From assembly GCF_037042905.1 (NCBI RefSeq), contig NW_026974140.1, positions 15,364,001-15,428,000 on the forward strand: a stretch of 64,000 bases of DNA. The letters run 5' to 3'. The position numbers and the translations under genes were made by a program. Shown here piece after piece: positions 1 to 13,985 of the stretch. The stretch's first letter is position 1. Each line of letters begins with the position of its first letter. The notes beneath the pieces are model-generated. The model ran no database searches, was not told the origin of the DNA, and worked only from the letters and a program-made list of their open reading frames with translations. The stretch is from Lytechinus pictus. Lineage: Eukaryota; Echinodermata; Echinoidea; Temnopleuroida; Toxopneustidae.

Positions 1-500
1 TGGTTGAAAGGATAAAAAGGAAGAAGGAAAAGGAGATATCAAGAGTAAAATTAAGAAAGGGGTAAAGGGAGATATAGAGACGGAGAGTGTTGGTAGAGTT
101 GATACAAATTAGCGGAGGCCTGGGGGATGGCGGTACGGCTGAGAAGCCATCACGTAGGATGTTGTTTTGGTGAAGGGGTGTCCGCCATCACGCCATCTTC
201 CCTCGGAGAATGGAGAATGAGAAGGAGGCGGAGGAGGTGGGTGATGAGGCCAGGCCCAAGGCATCATCGATCGTTCCTTAATAGGTGCATAAACGCGTGA
301 AAGGAGTGAGAAGGGAATGGAACCACCGCACGGGCTAGAATCGAGTGTCCTTCTTCCCCTTCCTCTTCTTTATGATTATCTTCTTTTGTTTGGTCCAGTC
401 TTTTGTTTCCTTTATTTTGGTTTCCTTTCCCATGAGATTGTGATTGGGCTATCCAATGGCCAGTCGATACTGATGATACTCATCATCAGACTGACCATCG

Positions 501-646
501 ACGGTGATAATGATAAGGAAAATGGCGATGATGATGAAGATAATGATGAGGATGAGGATGATGATGATGATGATGACGACGGTAATGACGATAATGAAGA
601 CGACGAGGATGATGATGATGATGATGGTGATGATGGTGATGATGTT
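501..646 (+). repeat. Degenerate (GAT)n microsatellite
   Basis: About 145 bp of GAT units with GAC, GAG and AAT interruptions. It would read as poly-Asp on the plus strand and poly-Ser or poly-Ile on the other; I treat none of these as protein. Confidence 0.9.
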
Positions 647-2065
647 GTAGATATAGTGAGCGTTATCCAGACCAAACAAATTTTCATTTCAAATCGCATA
701 CGACATACCTTGAGACAAGTTTTTATTACATAATTTTTATATTATCATTCATAATTTAACAGTTTTAGGAAATGCGTTATCAAATCATGAACTGGAACAT
801 TTGCAAACATTTTGGAGGAAGATTATCATAACTTAGAGAGGCTTTAGAACGATGTTATGATAATCGATTGAATACATTGATAGATTTGAAATAAAACACT
901 TTCATCCATCTTGTAATACTCTAAGCTATTTGGAAAATGCTCAATGGAGCTATTGAGAACACATGGAGGCAAACAAATTTATTCATAGTAAGTTTGAATT
1001 TAATTTAATAGAGCATCAAAGATTGCCAGTTTTACGACTTTATCGAATAGTCAGACCAGATATCCATCAAGAAATTTATTTTTTATGAAATGTATCAGCT
1101 TACGCAGCTCATAGATTATTATATCGCCATTACAAAAAGAACAATCATTACGATAATATATTTTGTGATATGGATGGAGATATTGAATAACTACGTATTT
1201 TCATGTGATTGTATAGTTTTGGTTTGTTCATTTTACTTTATTCATTAACAGTTTAAAAATATCATACATAATTGATAAATGCTGATTTTCCAAGAATTTA
1301 GAGATGATTTCTACAAAAATCATATCCATCACAAAGAAAACTTCTGTATTAATAGATGATTTTCCTTTTTTCCTTCTGTAAAATCCCAATCGTCATCAGG
1401 TCATCATTTTGGCACTCGTCTAGTCCCAAAATCATGTGTCGACAATCTTTCAAAACAAGCCAAAGTCACACGCCTTGTGTAGAATGCAGATGAAGACGTA
1501 TCGCCTTTTTCATATTTTTATTGGGTATAATGAATCAGCCTACACGTGTATACATTCCTATTAATTCAACCAGATTGGAAAATCATGCATTCATAGGATT
1601 CGAGAATCTAATAATACAAAATTAGATAAGGGAGTGCAGGGCCAGTCCAACCAGGCAAAACGCAGAGCATATTCGCGCTCTTTTACGTTTCAATTTTCTA
1701 CTTCGTTTTGCGTTATCGTGCGCACTTCAAAGCTACAGAGGACATTTTAGAGGAGTTGAGTGGCTGTAGTTGGGTCGACCAGGGACAGGAAAATTTCCAC
1801 AAGAGAGGGCTATAATTTTATCAACTTGTTTTAATGGATGTGATGAAGCTGAGATTGAGATGATCTGGCATTCTGCCACATGTAAGCCCCGGATGTAAGC
1901 ACAAAAGAAGTGGATATTATACTATACGGATACGGAAAGGGATTGGGAGAGAAAGAGTTGTAGAAAGAGAGTAGGGAGGAGGGGTAAAGATGGAATGATA
2001 TAAAAGGAGAATTATATGAAGAGACATAAACTAAAAGAGTTAAAAATGAACATGATAGGGACAGA

Positions 2066-2136
2066 ATGAGAAAGAGGGGGAGGGAGAGAGAGAGAGAGAA
2101 AGAGAGAGAGGGGCAGGCAGACAGACAGACAGACAA
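2066..2136 (+). repeat. (GA)n then (GACA)n microsatellite
   Basis: A purine tract GAGAGAGA is followed by five GACA/GGCA units. Confidence 0.85.
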
Positions 2137-2699
2137 TGGGGCGAGGAGGCAGGGCAGAAAGAAAACTAATGCCAGAGTCGTAAATTTCCGAATACAACGA
2201 GTATAACATAATGAATTCTTCAAAAAAAATATTCATAAAACTTTAAAACTGGTAAATCATGGAACGTTACGATATATATAGCCCATTTAAAACTAAGTTT
2301 TAAAACATAACAAAGTTTGGGGATTTATGTTACAATAATTATTGCTGCAGTAATAAACAATCAAGGACACTAACAGACGTTTATGAAAGTGATAATAGGA
2401 ATAACTCATTGAATTTTATTGATCTAAAAAACACAAAGCCTTCTTGAGTTATGCAAGTATACTTGGTTAATATAGAATGGAGATGACGGTATATAGCATA
2501 AAGGTCGGGGAAACTTTGGTAGATATTTTAAGTTTGGGAAAAGGGGTGTCGATGTTTCAAGGGAAGTCTTTTCTTTTCTTTTTTATCTGTTTCATTTTGT
2601 TCTTGACAGCAGTCATGTTGAGAAGGATTGAAACGGAAAAGTAGTCCATTTAAAAGCATAAAAAGAAAAGGGAAATAAAAAAGGGAAAGAGAATTCAGC

Positions 2700-5600
2700 G
2701 AAGCGGAGTCTATTTCTACCAGTGACTGATTACTACTCCTTATTACATTAACTGCGGTCCATCGAACTGAGAGCGGTGTAACCCGACCCTACTGCTCGCC
2801 CCGATCCCTCGGGTAGCTTTCCCGCTTCAAGACCCTTCATCACCGGCTATAATACACCTCCTTCTTTTTCTATCTAAGCTTCGCTCCATCTATCTCTATA
2901 TTTCTTCCATCCCCCTTTCCAGTACATCGTCCTATTTTTCATCAAATTCTTTCCTTATTTGATGTCTCCGTTGGTCCAGCAAACGACACCCATAGAAGAA
3001 AACGATTCCGATATCCACTTCGATGTTGGATAGTGAGGGTATCGTCTGCTATCGGCTGCTGTTGAAGAATCATTATAATAATTGGCAGAACAATAGCTTT
3101 CACTTTAGCGGATGGGCGAGAAATCTAAACCACTTAAAGTAATGTATTTAACATCGCGCCCCGGTAATAATTTCCTGTGCAAACAATGCGTAAAAATAAC
3201 GCCATCATCTGCCTCTCTCATTCGCTATCTCTATCTCTTTTTCCCTATTCTCCACTTACCCCCTTCTCCACTTCGGAGGGGGCACAGGGTCCTTATCAAA
3301 TTAATTGCGTTAAGTGGCGCGCGCGGGTATGCAAACAGTAACGGGGATACCCCCTGCGTTCGACCCGGCGAGCTGCCCGTCTAGGGCTCACCTTACACCG
3401 GTCCGGGACCACCTCACTGATTGACTTTCAACTTGACGTTTGGAATTATATCCTATATTTACACTTTTCAAACTCTAATTATGTCGGCATTTTCCCATGT
3501 CACCGTGTGTAATGCATCGATAACCAATGTGGAGGATAAATTGACAACACAATCAATTAGTAGAAAATTAATCATAAATGTAACGTCTCCTAAAACTGTT
3601 TTTTAATTGATATCATTATTCTTAACTTTCAGAATTTGGAGAAACTTTTTAAATCATACTTTTTTAATGTGTGCAGATGTATGCCAATTCAATTCATTAT
3701 TGGTTATAAACTCTTAATTTTATCTTAATTTGATTGTAAACAAAATTTAAAAAAATCACCGTGATTTTCTTTCATTGTAATTCTTCATGAAAATTTGTTT
3801 AAAAAAATAATAAATAAAATCTATTTGCCATAAACAAAACATTGAAATATATTCATCTATTTATTTCCACTTTTTTATCAGGACTCATTAATAATGTGCA
3901 CCCGTTCCTAGCCTTCATAGAAAGTGTAGCACAAAAATTACACCACTCAATTGATTTTTGGCAGAAAGACCAAACACATTGAAATGGAAGTAAGTGTTAG
4001 TACCGAATTGTTTCACACACGCACACCCACCCAAACACAGGGCTGATAATAGAAGTTAAAACAAAATCATGATTGTTTATGAAATACCTAACCCACGTAA
4101 CATAAATTTCTTAAATGAATAACTGTCTAACTAAATGTGATGTGTTTTCCGCTAATACCAACGTTAGTTTGATGCATTTGTTTATTTGTTATGAAAATGC
4201 ATGGTTTTCAGGATTGTATTTTATACTGAATTGATTTGATTGATAATCACATTAGCTCTTTAAATCAATATATTGACACATTTTGTCAAATTCCAGTGTT
4301 CATTTCTTTACATCCACTGTCATCAATACTCTAATGCCAATACAGATGTGTCTGTAAGCCATAGGCCTTTACATGTATTTCTGATCGTTAAACTTTTGTT
4401 TCCCTTCGTTGTAATTCTTAAATAATGTCTACATGACATACTTGAATGGCGTCTCCTCAGCATGTAAAACCGATATTTAGTCTGAATTGAAACTAAGGTT
4501 AACATCTGCGACCAATTAACAAAATTAGAAAAATCACTTGGTTTTATTTTATCTCCACGCCTTCATCCCCGTCTTATTACAATATTCAGGTCCAGGGATC
4601 TTTATTTTGCCTCTTTTTCTCCAGATGTAAAGAGAGAGAAAACGGACAATAAGAAGTGGTCTGTTAAAGTAAGAGAAAAACAATTGCGAGCAGAGCTATT
4701 TGCTTGATTGGTGTTTGAGGGGCTGTAATCGGAGTACGGTGAACATAAATGGTACGCCAGAGCTTCCCCGATAGATGCATAGTAAACAGACGATGCTCCT
4801 TCGGTTTTATTCTCTCTATCTCCCTCTCTCTTTCTCTTCCTCCTCTCTGCCCGTTTCTATCCCCCTTATACCTAACTCTCTTTTCGCGCCAAACCTTGGC
4901 GACTTGCGGAACGCCGCGGTGATTTGATACTAATCGTGAAGCGCTTTCCACGCCCCAGGCTCCCCGGCGACTTACATTACAATTCCGATCGCAAATGTCA
5001 GTGCAATGTAATACCGACGAATGCCGCCAATTTTAGATCCATCACTGTTGATTCTTTTTCGGAAAATAAGATGAGGGTACGTGAGAGAGATGATGGAAAA
5101 GAACAAGGGAACTAAAAGATGGCATCCAGGAGAGGACGAGTCCATCATGAAAGGGAAGAAAGTGGTGGATAGGGGATGAAAGGGAGATAGTGATAGGAAA
5201 TAAAAGGGGAAGAAAAGTGATAAGTAAATTTGATTGCCGTTTTCCCGCTAGCTTCATGTCCTTCAATACAATTAACTTATATAATGCGTTCAATTATGAG
5301 GCCTATGCTCGTTGTTCACTTTGAATTCAGTTCGGGTTTCCCACCAATCTCAAAGTGGTTTCGTTTGCCCAAATCCTAGACTGTTTAACAACCAGTTTTA
5401 TCTTCAGAACTAAAGATGAAGTGCATTTAGCGAATGAGAGACTTGTATAGATGATTTGAGTTATCTGGACCAAAGGCTCTGGGAAAAAAGAAGTTCGTAT
5501 GAATACTAATGGACGACATAAACGCGTACATACAAGGAGTGCAATCCACAGGGTTTTCCTATTTAAATCTTGTACTTTGCATTTCTTTGTGCGCGCAATC

Positions 5601-8400
5601 ATAATGTGTGTGTGTATGTTATGATTTTTGTCGAAGTGAGTATGTTTTTAGTCTTTTTTAAGGATATGGATGTGTGTATGTGTGTGTCTATGTGGGTGTT
5701 AGCAATGAGGGGGGTGAATATGTGTATGTCTTATTAATTTTTCTGTGTTGTGCATTTTGTAATACTACTTATCTTTTTTTTCTTTTTGAAACTTAAAAAT
5801 ACACTAAAATCATTCACTCACCCTTTAGATTGATTTTTGTACACACATGATTTAGATACATGTATCTATATGCTATAAGGCTATTTTTCTAATAATTTTA
5901 ACACTAACGGTTTCAATGCTACTGTAATTTAAAATTGTGTATTAAATCGTTCTGTTTATAATTACTAAAATCCATGACAATGTCCTGACCACGGTTGTGT
6001 TAAGGAGACTTTCTTTTATTAGGATTCTTGGGTCTATAAAAATAAGATATAAAGTACACACCATGCCTAAAATTATTAATGTAGAATGTCATTGAATTTT
6101 GATATGAAGACCGATTGGTATATTTTCTAGTGATATTTTGACCATTGAAAACTATGGAAAACAAATCTTCAATATTATAGATGTTGCTGTTAAACTCTCT
6201 GCATTCTCTTGAATGAAAATTTCTATATACATTTTTAAATTTTTATGGAATATTTCTCTATCAAAAGTTATGTATCCTTCTAAACTTTCTTCCTCTTGCA
6301 AATCTTATCCTACTACTTTTCTAGGACATTTATCATTTTGTTAATGTTTCGGAAAGATGTAAAAACTTGAAGATGCTTTCAGATATGAAGTCGATATGCA
6401 TGCATCCAGTGTCAAGCGGAATAATTTAATGCAATAACTCTGACTTTTCTAGAAGCTCTTTCTATTTTTTCTCTCTTCCGACTGCCATGACAAATGGCTG
6501 TCACATGGGTCATCCATCCAAGAAAAGGGGTCATTATTAAAATAGTACAACTTGATACTCAAAGTATTAAATGTATCAAAAACGAAATATGAAGTGAATC
6601 TGAGGAAAAGATAGGAAGGTGCTTATTGAAGTGTGAGGGTGTCACGATTTATTAAATAAGAAAGCTGTCAACATGTACTCTTGCTATCAAGTTGTTTCCA
6701 GTTCTTGCGTTTTACTCTTTGAGAATATACATTACATCGTCAGCCTTGCATTTATTTGACGAGGTGAGAGCGATACGGTGAAATAAACAAAATTTATGTA
6801 TTTTCATATTTCAGGATTCCGCTTTGATTTTAGACGGCATCTTAATTTGATGAAGGGGATTTAATTTACATATTTCCAATCGACTACAAAAATGTAAGAA
6901 CTGCGACCGCCATGACAGTAGACTATACCTAAGATATCATCATGATTGTCTCGGAAAAATATTACAGTGAAAGAGAGGGCATGGTTAACATAGAGATATA
7001 AGGAAGACTTGTAGAAGGTGTAAATGAACTAACCAGCTTTCAATCAACTGAAGTAGAGTAACATGTCAGAAGAAATTCCTTAAGTTTTAACAACTTTATC
7101 AAGAAGGTTTTTTTTAACATTCGTATGTCTTTTAAGTGTATGTCCCATTGTACAAGGTGAAAGTCTTGTAAATTTCAGGACTATTTTCATTATATGTTTA
7201 ACAATGAAATTACTTTCATTTGCTTTATTGAATCATAATGATGAAAACGAAACATGAAATAGAAGTAATAGAATGAATAGAAGATGAATCAAATATTTGG
7301 TAATGGATGACCGAAAAAGAGTAATTTCTCAGAGGCCCCCATGATGAAACAAAACATTATCATATCCAGTATAACCACCATAAACAAGCGTTAAATTTAT
7401 GATATTTCGTTTATGTTGTTTTGTTTTGTAATTCTTCTGCATTTACAACATTTAAATACCAGTGATAGCATAGTACACATGAAATAGAATGGTGCACTAT
7501 ACCTATTTATTTATAAGTATTAGAAAAAAATATTAATTGTATATAAATTACGGAAATGGGGGGCACATTTTCCCGAGGAAAAATTTGAAAAGTAAAAAAA
7601 AAATTAAAAAAAGTAATGCCCGTTGACGAAATTAATACCTCTATAATGCAAAGCCGTTGATTTAAGTGATTTCTATAATATAACTAAATATTTTCAGTTT
7701 ATGCTTAATTACCTGTTGCATAAACATGAAGACGTGATATGAATAATTATTTTAAGCATGAAATCAATTATTATAATGAATGGCAAGAATGATGTTTACA
7801 ATATATACATTTCCAATCTAAACTCTCAAAACTGCGGAAGGAGAAAACACCTCGGTTTAATAAACCGTAAAATGCTTTCACATGCTTGAGTGAAAAATTC
7901 TGAATTTTAGAGTAATAGCCGCGCATACTCAAAACTTAATGAGAATCGACGAGTGTCAAACAACAAATCGAATGCTGAAGTTCAATTCATTACAGTTGTT
8001 TGTTTATCTAGGCTACATCTGATGAAATGAACCCAACCTATCTTCATTGTTTGTCGTGTTTGTTTTCTTCATAATTATAGAGTTATAAGTCTATATTAAT
8101 CAAATTGATTTTTTCCCGTATATGCAATAACATCCTGGTGGGTGTTTAACGAAACTACACGACTGGTGACCCTTTCTTGTGCTAACTGATTTATCCTCTA
8201 TATATGACTTAGCATCTAAGAACATGTTCCAGTCGGGAGTAAAGTTAAGTGTAACAGCTTTGTGAAACACTCACTCAGTATTTTATTATACGATGTTGCA
8301 TCGGAATGTTTGTCAGAAACATGATTCTCTTTTTTCTCATATTTATCTTCCCACTTGTAGTTGCAAAGTGAAAAATTATTATATCTCATGTTTTATGATT
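2700..8400. other. Non-coding region with GC-richer islands
   Basis: No gene is supportable. GC-richer blocks with CpGs stand out at about 2,750-2,850, 3,290-3,420 and 4,890-5,000 against AT-rich sequence. They have no long frame with splice signals, so candidate regulatory elements or unspliced conserved blocks are the best guesses. From 5,600 on the sequence is plain AT-rich with a GT-rich patch at 5,605-5,700. Confidence 0.4.
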
Positions 8401-8446
8401 ATTAAACTCAATTTATTTTCTATTTACCTGCTAGTTTGGTTGTATT

Positions 8447-8516
8447 ATGTGTGTGCGTGTGTGGGTGTGCATGTGTGGGTGTGGGTTTGAGGTGTGTTAG
8501 CGTGTGATTGTGTAAA
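8447..8516 (+). repeat. Degenerate (GT)n microsatellite
   Basis: GTGTGTGCGTGTGTGGGTGT and similar units continue for about 70 bp. Confidence 0.85.
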
Positions 8517-8589
8517 CGCCTAAAGATTAATTTCCTTTAACACTATGCAATATAGTAAGATCATAAATCAATACTTATGATAGAGTTAT

Positions 8590-8905
8590 ATCATCATTGT
8601 CATCATTACTATAATTATTATTACTATCGTTGTTATTGTTATAATCATTTTTAATGCTGTTATTAGTAATATTATCTTTATTGAAATTAGCTGACCATGA
8701 TTAGTATCATAATTATCTTTATCTTAGCATTATTATTGTTATCATTATTATATATTACAAAAATCATTATAATTGTTATTATTATATATCACAAATATCA
8801 TTTAATAATAATTATTATCATCATTACTAAGATTATCACTATCAATTTTTTTATTACAATTATCATTATTATTGTCGGTATCATATTTATCATTGCATTT
8901 TAATA
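8590..8905 (+). repeat. Degenerate ATT/ATC trinucleotide repeat
   Basis: About 300 bp of ATTATT, ATCATT and TTATTG units with no uniform phase. It reads as poly-Ile on the plus strand, which I treat as spurious. Confidence 0.8.
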
Positions 8906-9109
8906 ATTGCCTTATGAACATAATATAGAATTGTCAATTCACATTCAAATAACCATTCGTAACCGCTTTCAACTTTTCACACATAAACACGCTCATACAC
9001 AAAACTCATCTCACCCACAGAATAATTCATTAAAATCAGTGATGAGGCACAGTATTCTCTATTAACACCTATTAAGCTTTGCCATCCCCTCATGGTTGCT
9101 ACATACCCC

Positions 9110-9480
9110 CTCCCCCACCACCAGTATGTAATGATTGCATCTACACATCGCTCCATGGCGCCTCATTGTGTGAAACGCTATGTGGCGCCATAAACCAGTA
9201 TTTCTGCTATCTACGCTAGTACATACACCACGCATGCATGCATGGATACTAACTAAAGGGGCATCGCTTTAATTGATTGCGCGGCCCAGAGAGCGGGGCA
9301 GTGTGTGTCTACCGGACCGTGTAATACGATCACTTAGTAGGGGAAATGTTTGCACGCCATCGCAGCTATCAAATACAGCGCAGCGAAACGTAGAAGGGAG
9401 AGAGAACCCCTTGTGCCTGACCTGGCTAAAATGTGGCAAATTACATTAGGTGTGCAGCGCTCCGTGGTAGACTCTCAATC
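9110..9480. promoter_or_regulatory. GC-richer island, candidate regulatory block
   Basis: Within AT-rich surroundings this stretch holds CpGs, a duplicated GGCGCC-type motif (TGGCGCCTCATTGTG and TGGCGCCATAAACC) and GCATGCATGCATGG. No splice-flanked frame is visible. A role as an enhancer is a guess from base composition only. Confidence 0.2.
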
Positions 9481-9943
9481 TATTTCCTTACTGGTCTATT
9501 CTCTTTTGAACTCAAATACACACATTCTCTTTTCCCTACCCCTTAGTCTATTCATTTTCCCACTATATCTCACCTGAGTATAATTTATACCCATTCATCC
9601 TCCGTCAAATAAATGTCCTTGCCCTCCACCCCATCCCACCCCCCTCACTCTCTCCCCATCTCTTTCTTTTTTTGTTCTCTCTCTCTCTCTTTCTCTCTAA
9701 AAATCATTCAATATTTTCAGTCTAGAAGCTCTTTCTTATATATTTTTTGTTCTTCTTACATACTAGTACTACTTTATACACCTTATTTAATTTATGCTTT
9801 TTGATAACCCCATCATTAATACCCTTTGGCTTTAGGCTCATTTTTTTCAATAATGCATAATAGTTTCCTCCTCATACTTGTACCAAACGTGTATTGCATT
9901 TTCTTTTTTCCACCCTTTTGTCTTCAATACCACAATAGGATCA

Positions 9944-10006
9944 CCTTTAACAGGTGAAATTTTGCACCTTTCTAATCTAAAAGGTGCAACGTTGCACCTG
10001 TAAAGG
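9944..10006. repeat. 63-bp foldback of nested AGGTGCAA/TTGCACCT motifs
   Basis: Two arms of about 28 bp (CCTTTAACAGGTG... and ...CACCTGTAAAGG) surround a 7-bp loop. Inside the right arm is a perfect 18-bp palindrome, AGGTGCAACGTTGCACCT, at 9,982-9,999. The arms carry E-box-type CAGGTG/CACCTG sites. It is either a tiny foldback transposon or a multi-site protein-binding element. Confidence 0.75.
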
Positions 10007-10214
10007 CCCCCAGTGTGACATTGGGTTGCACTTTTAAACACTTTTTCCTGAAGACTTCTTTTTATACTTAAACTTCTTTCTTTATACTTTTTTTATTCAT
10101 AATGTTCACCCTCTCTTCTTCTAGCTCCCCCTCCCCTTCCTTTCGTTTTTCAATTCATTCCAGATACAGTGTGTAAGAGGGGGGTTAGTAAATAATGGTC
10201 ATCGTGGTAGTGGT

Positions 10215-10376
10215 GGAGGAAGTAGTAGTAGAAGTAGTAGAATTAGTAGAAGTAGTAGAAGTATATAGTAGAAGTAGTAGAAGTAGTAGAAGTAGTAGAA
10301 GTAGTAGTAGTAGCAGTAGTAGTAGTAGTAGTAGTAGAAGTAGTAGAAGTAGAAGTAGTAGTAGTAGTAGTAGAAA

Positions 10377-10407
<31 letters not shown>

Positions 10408-10450
10408 CGTAGTAGTAGTAGTGGTAGTAGTAGTAGTAGTAGTAGTAGTC

Positions 10451-10501
<51 letters not shown>

Positions 10502-10550
10502 TAGTATCAGCAGCAGTAGCAGCAGACAGTAGAAGTAGCAGTAGTAGTAT
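10215..10550 (+). repeat. Long (TAG)n/(AGT)n microsatellite
   Basis: About 335 bp of AGT units, largely uninterrupted between 10,375 and 10,500, with AGA and CGT variants. The poly-Ser frame it creates on the plus strand has no other coding evidence. Confidence 0.95.
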
Positions 10551-10559
10551 TATATTGAC

Positions 10560-13500
10560 TTTGCAAGTTCAATAATTATTATCTTTTATAACATTCTATT
10601 GAACTTATGAGTGATTTTAAATATGTTCTTCTTGATTCTAGCACGTCAGTTATCTTTTCTTCAAAATTCCCCTTTAATTTTGTTTTTGCGCATTACTCCA
10701 CTTCCACCTATCCAGGCTTTCTTCTCATAATTAATGCATGATATTGCTTCCAAACGAGCTTTTTCAGAACAACAAACCTTTGCATAACAGCTATCACACT
10801 TTGAAAACAAACAAGTCAAGTGCAGGCAACGCTTGAAAACAAGGGGACGAATTTTACATATTGCCCGCAAACAACAAATACTATAACCAACTCGTTTCAG
10901 TTCTCTTCTTTTTTTATTTAACAATTGGCGTCTGAAAACCTATGTAGATATGAAAAAGCATATGAGGGAATGAACATGTATGTATATTATTGACGTGGGA
11001 TGATGACCTTGGCTCTGGGTTCTTCGTCGTTTGTCAAACGCCCCGTAACTCCCCCGCAGGGAGCACGCTATACTGCCACGCTTTACTCTCGTTATTAAAT
11101 CTAACATGCACTCAACCTTGCTATTCTAATCATACCATTCATCAGACATCTCTCCTTTTCTATATCTCTCTCTCTCCCTTTCTCCCCTTTTCTGTCCCTT
11201 TCTTCATACTTTCATACTCCATGTTTCATTTCTTTTTTATCTCATCGTATATTTCATACAATCCCTTGCATTTTAGTGTGGTTTTAATTTGAAACTATTC
11301 CCATGGATCATACACTTCTTGTCTTCCTCTCCTCCACCAGCCCATAGTTATTTTTTTTTCTTTTGTAATGTTACAGCTAAACTCAGTTTCTACAAAATTA
11401 AAGTTCAGTTGAATTCAAGAGATTTGTTAGTACAGCATAAAATTCAAAATGTATCTTAAAAGTACGTTAACCCCCAAAAATAAAAATAAATTAAAAGCCC
11501 CCATTTTCATGTTATTTTGATTTTTGTTTACATATATTCACATGTAAAAATATATATGCATTATTTATTATATCAAAATCAGAAATAATTTTCTTGTGTT
11601 CCAGCCCAATGACATAATCATGATTTAAAAAAAAAAATCAACGAGATGTTCAATGTGAAATCATAGGAGATTTAAGCTCTGTAAAAATATCAATGGTGTT
11701 TGGTTGCAACAAAAGACGTGAGGAAAACCCGGTAATTGCAATTAGTTTGAATTCTAACCTATGACAACCATCAACTTCACACGATATGAAGATGAACGTG
11801 AGACAACACTAAAAGAAAGCTTGTTTTATGCGTTGTATGTAATTGTTGCATTCAAGCAAAATGTAGCGTCGGTATCAGGGTCAGCATTATTGACCAAAGA
11901 CTTTTGATGCTTTATGAAAATCTTCTCGTGAAATAGTTATTGTTTTCATTGCATTTTCATCATAAAAAAGACGTTCTAGTAAACACCAAGGCCAACGATT
12001 GCATGGATATCTAATTATTATATAATTGCTAATTGTTTTAGTTTATGACGTCATTTGAATTTAGTGGTGACCATAATCATCACGTATATAAGAAAAGTAA
12101 AAATGACACTTGACATAGCAAACGTCTTCTACAATTTTATATGTATTCAAAAACGAAAAAAATAAACAAATTGTATTGGGATGGTAAATGGATGTTGAAA
12201 TACTGAAATAATACGCCTATTGAGTGAGAAAAAATAGTCACCTTTAGAATTAAAACATTCCTACCCCTTCTTTCAAATTATTATCGTGTCATCCCTGGTC
12301 ATTTGTGATAACCTTTTAAATTTGAAAATATACTTAAAAACAAACTGAGAAAAATAAAATCATAAATGACCATAAGTGTGTTTAAGCGTGACATGTAGTT
12401 TCGATTTCTAATATATTTTTAACATAATGCATTGCATGTCATTTACAAAAATCAAACGTAATTGTTCCTTTCTCACTTATCTTAATTATTTGCAACTTTT
12501 GAAGTGAATAAGTAAATATGAAACAAGATTACTTGTATAGCACATTATTAGAGTTGAATCGTAACCTCATCTTATCTGACCTTATATTTTCTTTTATATT
12601 CTTATATTGTCTATGCCATTATCGTTTCCTATCTTACCTTAATTTACCTTACCTTATTTCAACTTACCATGTCTCTTTTATCTATTCCTCTTTTCCTCAT
12701 ATTTCTATTAATCTCCTGTTTTCGTATAAAAGCTTGGTCTATTTTATCCTATTATCGCATGTAATGCTATCCAGTGGCGCGAAGAACCAGAAACTTTGAG
12801 GGAAAGAATATGGCGTATGTGGCAAACATTTTCAAAGTCGTGAGCAAGTGAAAAATTTGACAATTTTTAACATAAAAATATGTATAATTTTGTAATAGAT
12901 TTTTACATAATTTTCAGAAAATATCATATTGCACCATATTTTCTTTCATGTGCTTTCTTATTGTCACGGTCGTTTAACTTTTTATGCCTCCATCTATACA
13001 TGACAGTGATATTATCTTATATTATATTACCATATCGTATACCTTGTTCAAATTGATGTATTTCAATTAAAATTGTACTCTTAAATGCACCCATCTGCGT
13101 ATACAAAGTGAAACAAATGTTAAATACATATTTGATGAACTGATCAATATGTTTTTGCAATCAATTATCATCTTGCGTTTGTCCTTTGCACGAATTTCCA
13201 ATTGATTTTCGATCATGGAAAACTCATTCTTTGAACAAACACTTCATTTTTTTGCGGAGAGAATCGCTGCGTATTAATTTCTCATAGAATACACTGATGA
13301 GTTTTGATTTCAAAATGAATATTCGGGGTGCTTTCTTGAGTTTCAATTCGTTTCGGCTCGCCTAGAAATCTCAAGAGATGAAACGAACGCAAGTTTACTC
13401 GAAACAAATGGAGGGATCATCGCACAAATTATGCTATTCAATCTTAAATCACCGCAGGGTAAATTATTTCGCAGTGCTTCCTTTCAAATATTGCTCCCTT

Positions 13501-13780
13501 CTAACATAAGACGAGAAATTGACATATTACAGAAACAAAACTAAACGATAGAAAGTCGTGTAACATACACCTGTTATCATGGTTTATAAAGATCTTAAAA
13601 GGGTATTTGAAGCAGTATTGGTTAAGGTTATTTGAGAGGGAAGCCGGAACCATGAAATGAAGATTGCTCCATGCAATATAGAAACAAAAACAGCCGAAAT
13701 TGTTCCATTTATTTTTTTTTTATCGAATTTTCATACATAGCCATAAGCTCTATTTATGAAACATAAGTCGATAACAATCA
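10560..13780. other. Non-coding AT-rich region
   Basis: I see no gene, only a small GC-richer patch at 10,990-11,090 and pyrimidine-rich runs at 11,160-11,230. Confidence 0.5.
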
Positions 13781-13787
13781 TTGATAA

Positions 13788-13985
13788 GTGGTGTCATTAC
13801 TTAGTAGTCAAAATGCTTGACTAAACAAATGAAGTTCTAGGTTCGAGACCTGGCCTATGAACCTATGCCCCCTGAGCAAGTCATGTAATCTATTGCCTTT
13901 TCATGTCTTTCGGATGGTGATGTTAAAGGTCGGTCTCAGATATGAATAATCATAATATGGATACATATCTGTAAACCCCAAACAC
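13788..13985 (+). mobile_element. tRNA-derived SINE copy
   Basis: It starts with a tRNA-like head: an A-box-like GTGGTGTCATTACTTAGTAG, then a B box GGTTCGAGACC at 13,840-13,850, about 50 bp apart as in a tRNA. A tRNA-unrelated body follows with TTTCGGATGGTGATGTTAAA, a core related to the one in the element at 61,555-61,850. The tail end is not sharply defined. The tRNA part could not fold into a normal tRNA, so it is not called as a tRNA gene. Confidence 0.65.

Larger units (their letters stand above)
1..2700. other. Non-coding AT-rich stretch with GAT and GA/GACA microsatellites
   Basis: No supportable gene. The first 300 bases are purine-rich. Two simple repeats are listed separately. Long frames over the repeats are products of the repeats. 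Confidence 0.6.

Noticed and set aside
317..733. 138-codon frame with an Asp tract
   Set aside because: The Asp tract is the GAT repeat; the remainder is AT-rich and looks non-coding.
5042..5293. Minus-strand frame with FLPLLFPITISLSSP
   Set aside because: Purine-rich simple sequence read in antisense; no other support.
10195..10575. 126-codon Ser-rich frame on the plus strand
   Set aside because: It is the (TAG/AGT)n microsatellite read as protein; no flanking splice sites or non-repeat coding sequence.
13788..13860. tRNA gene
   Set aside because: The B box is good, but the stems do not pair as in a functional tRNA and a SINE body follows directly.
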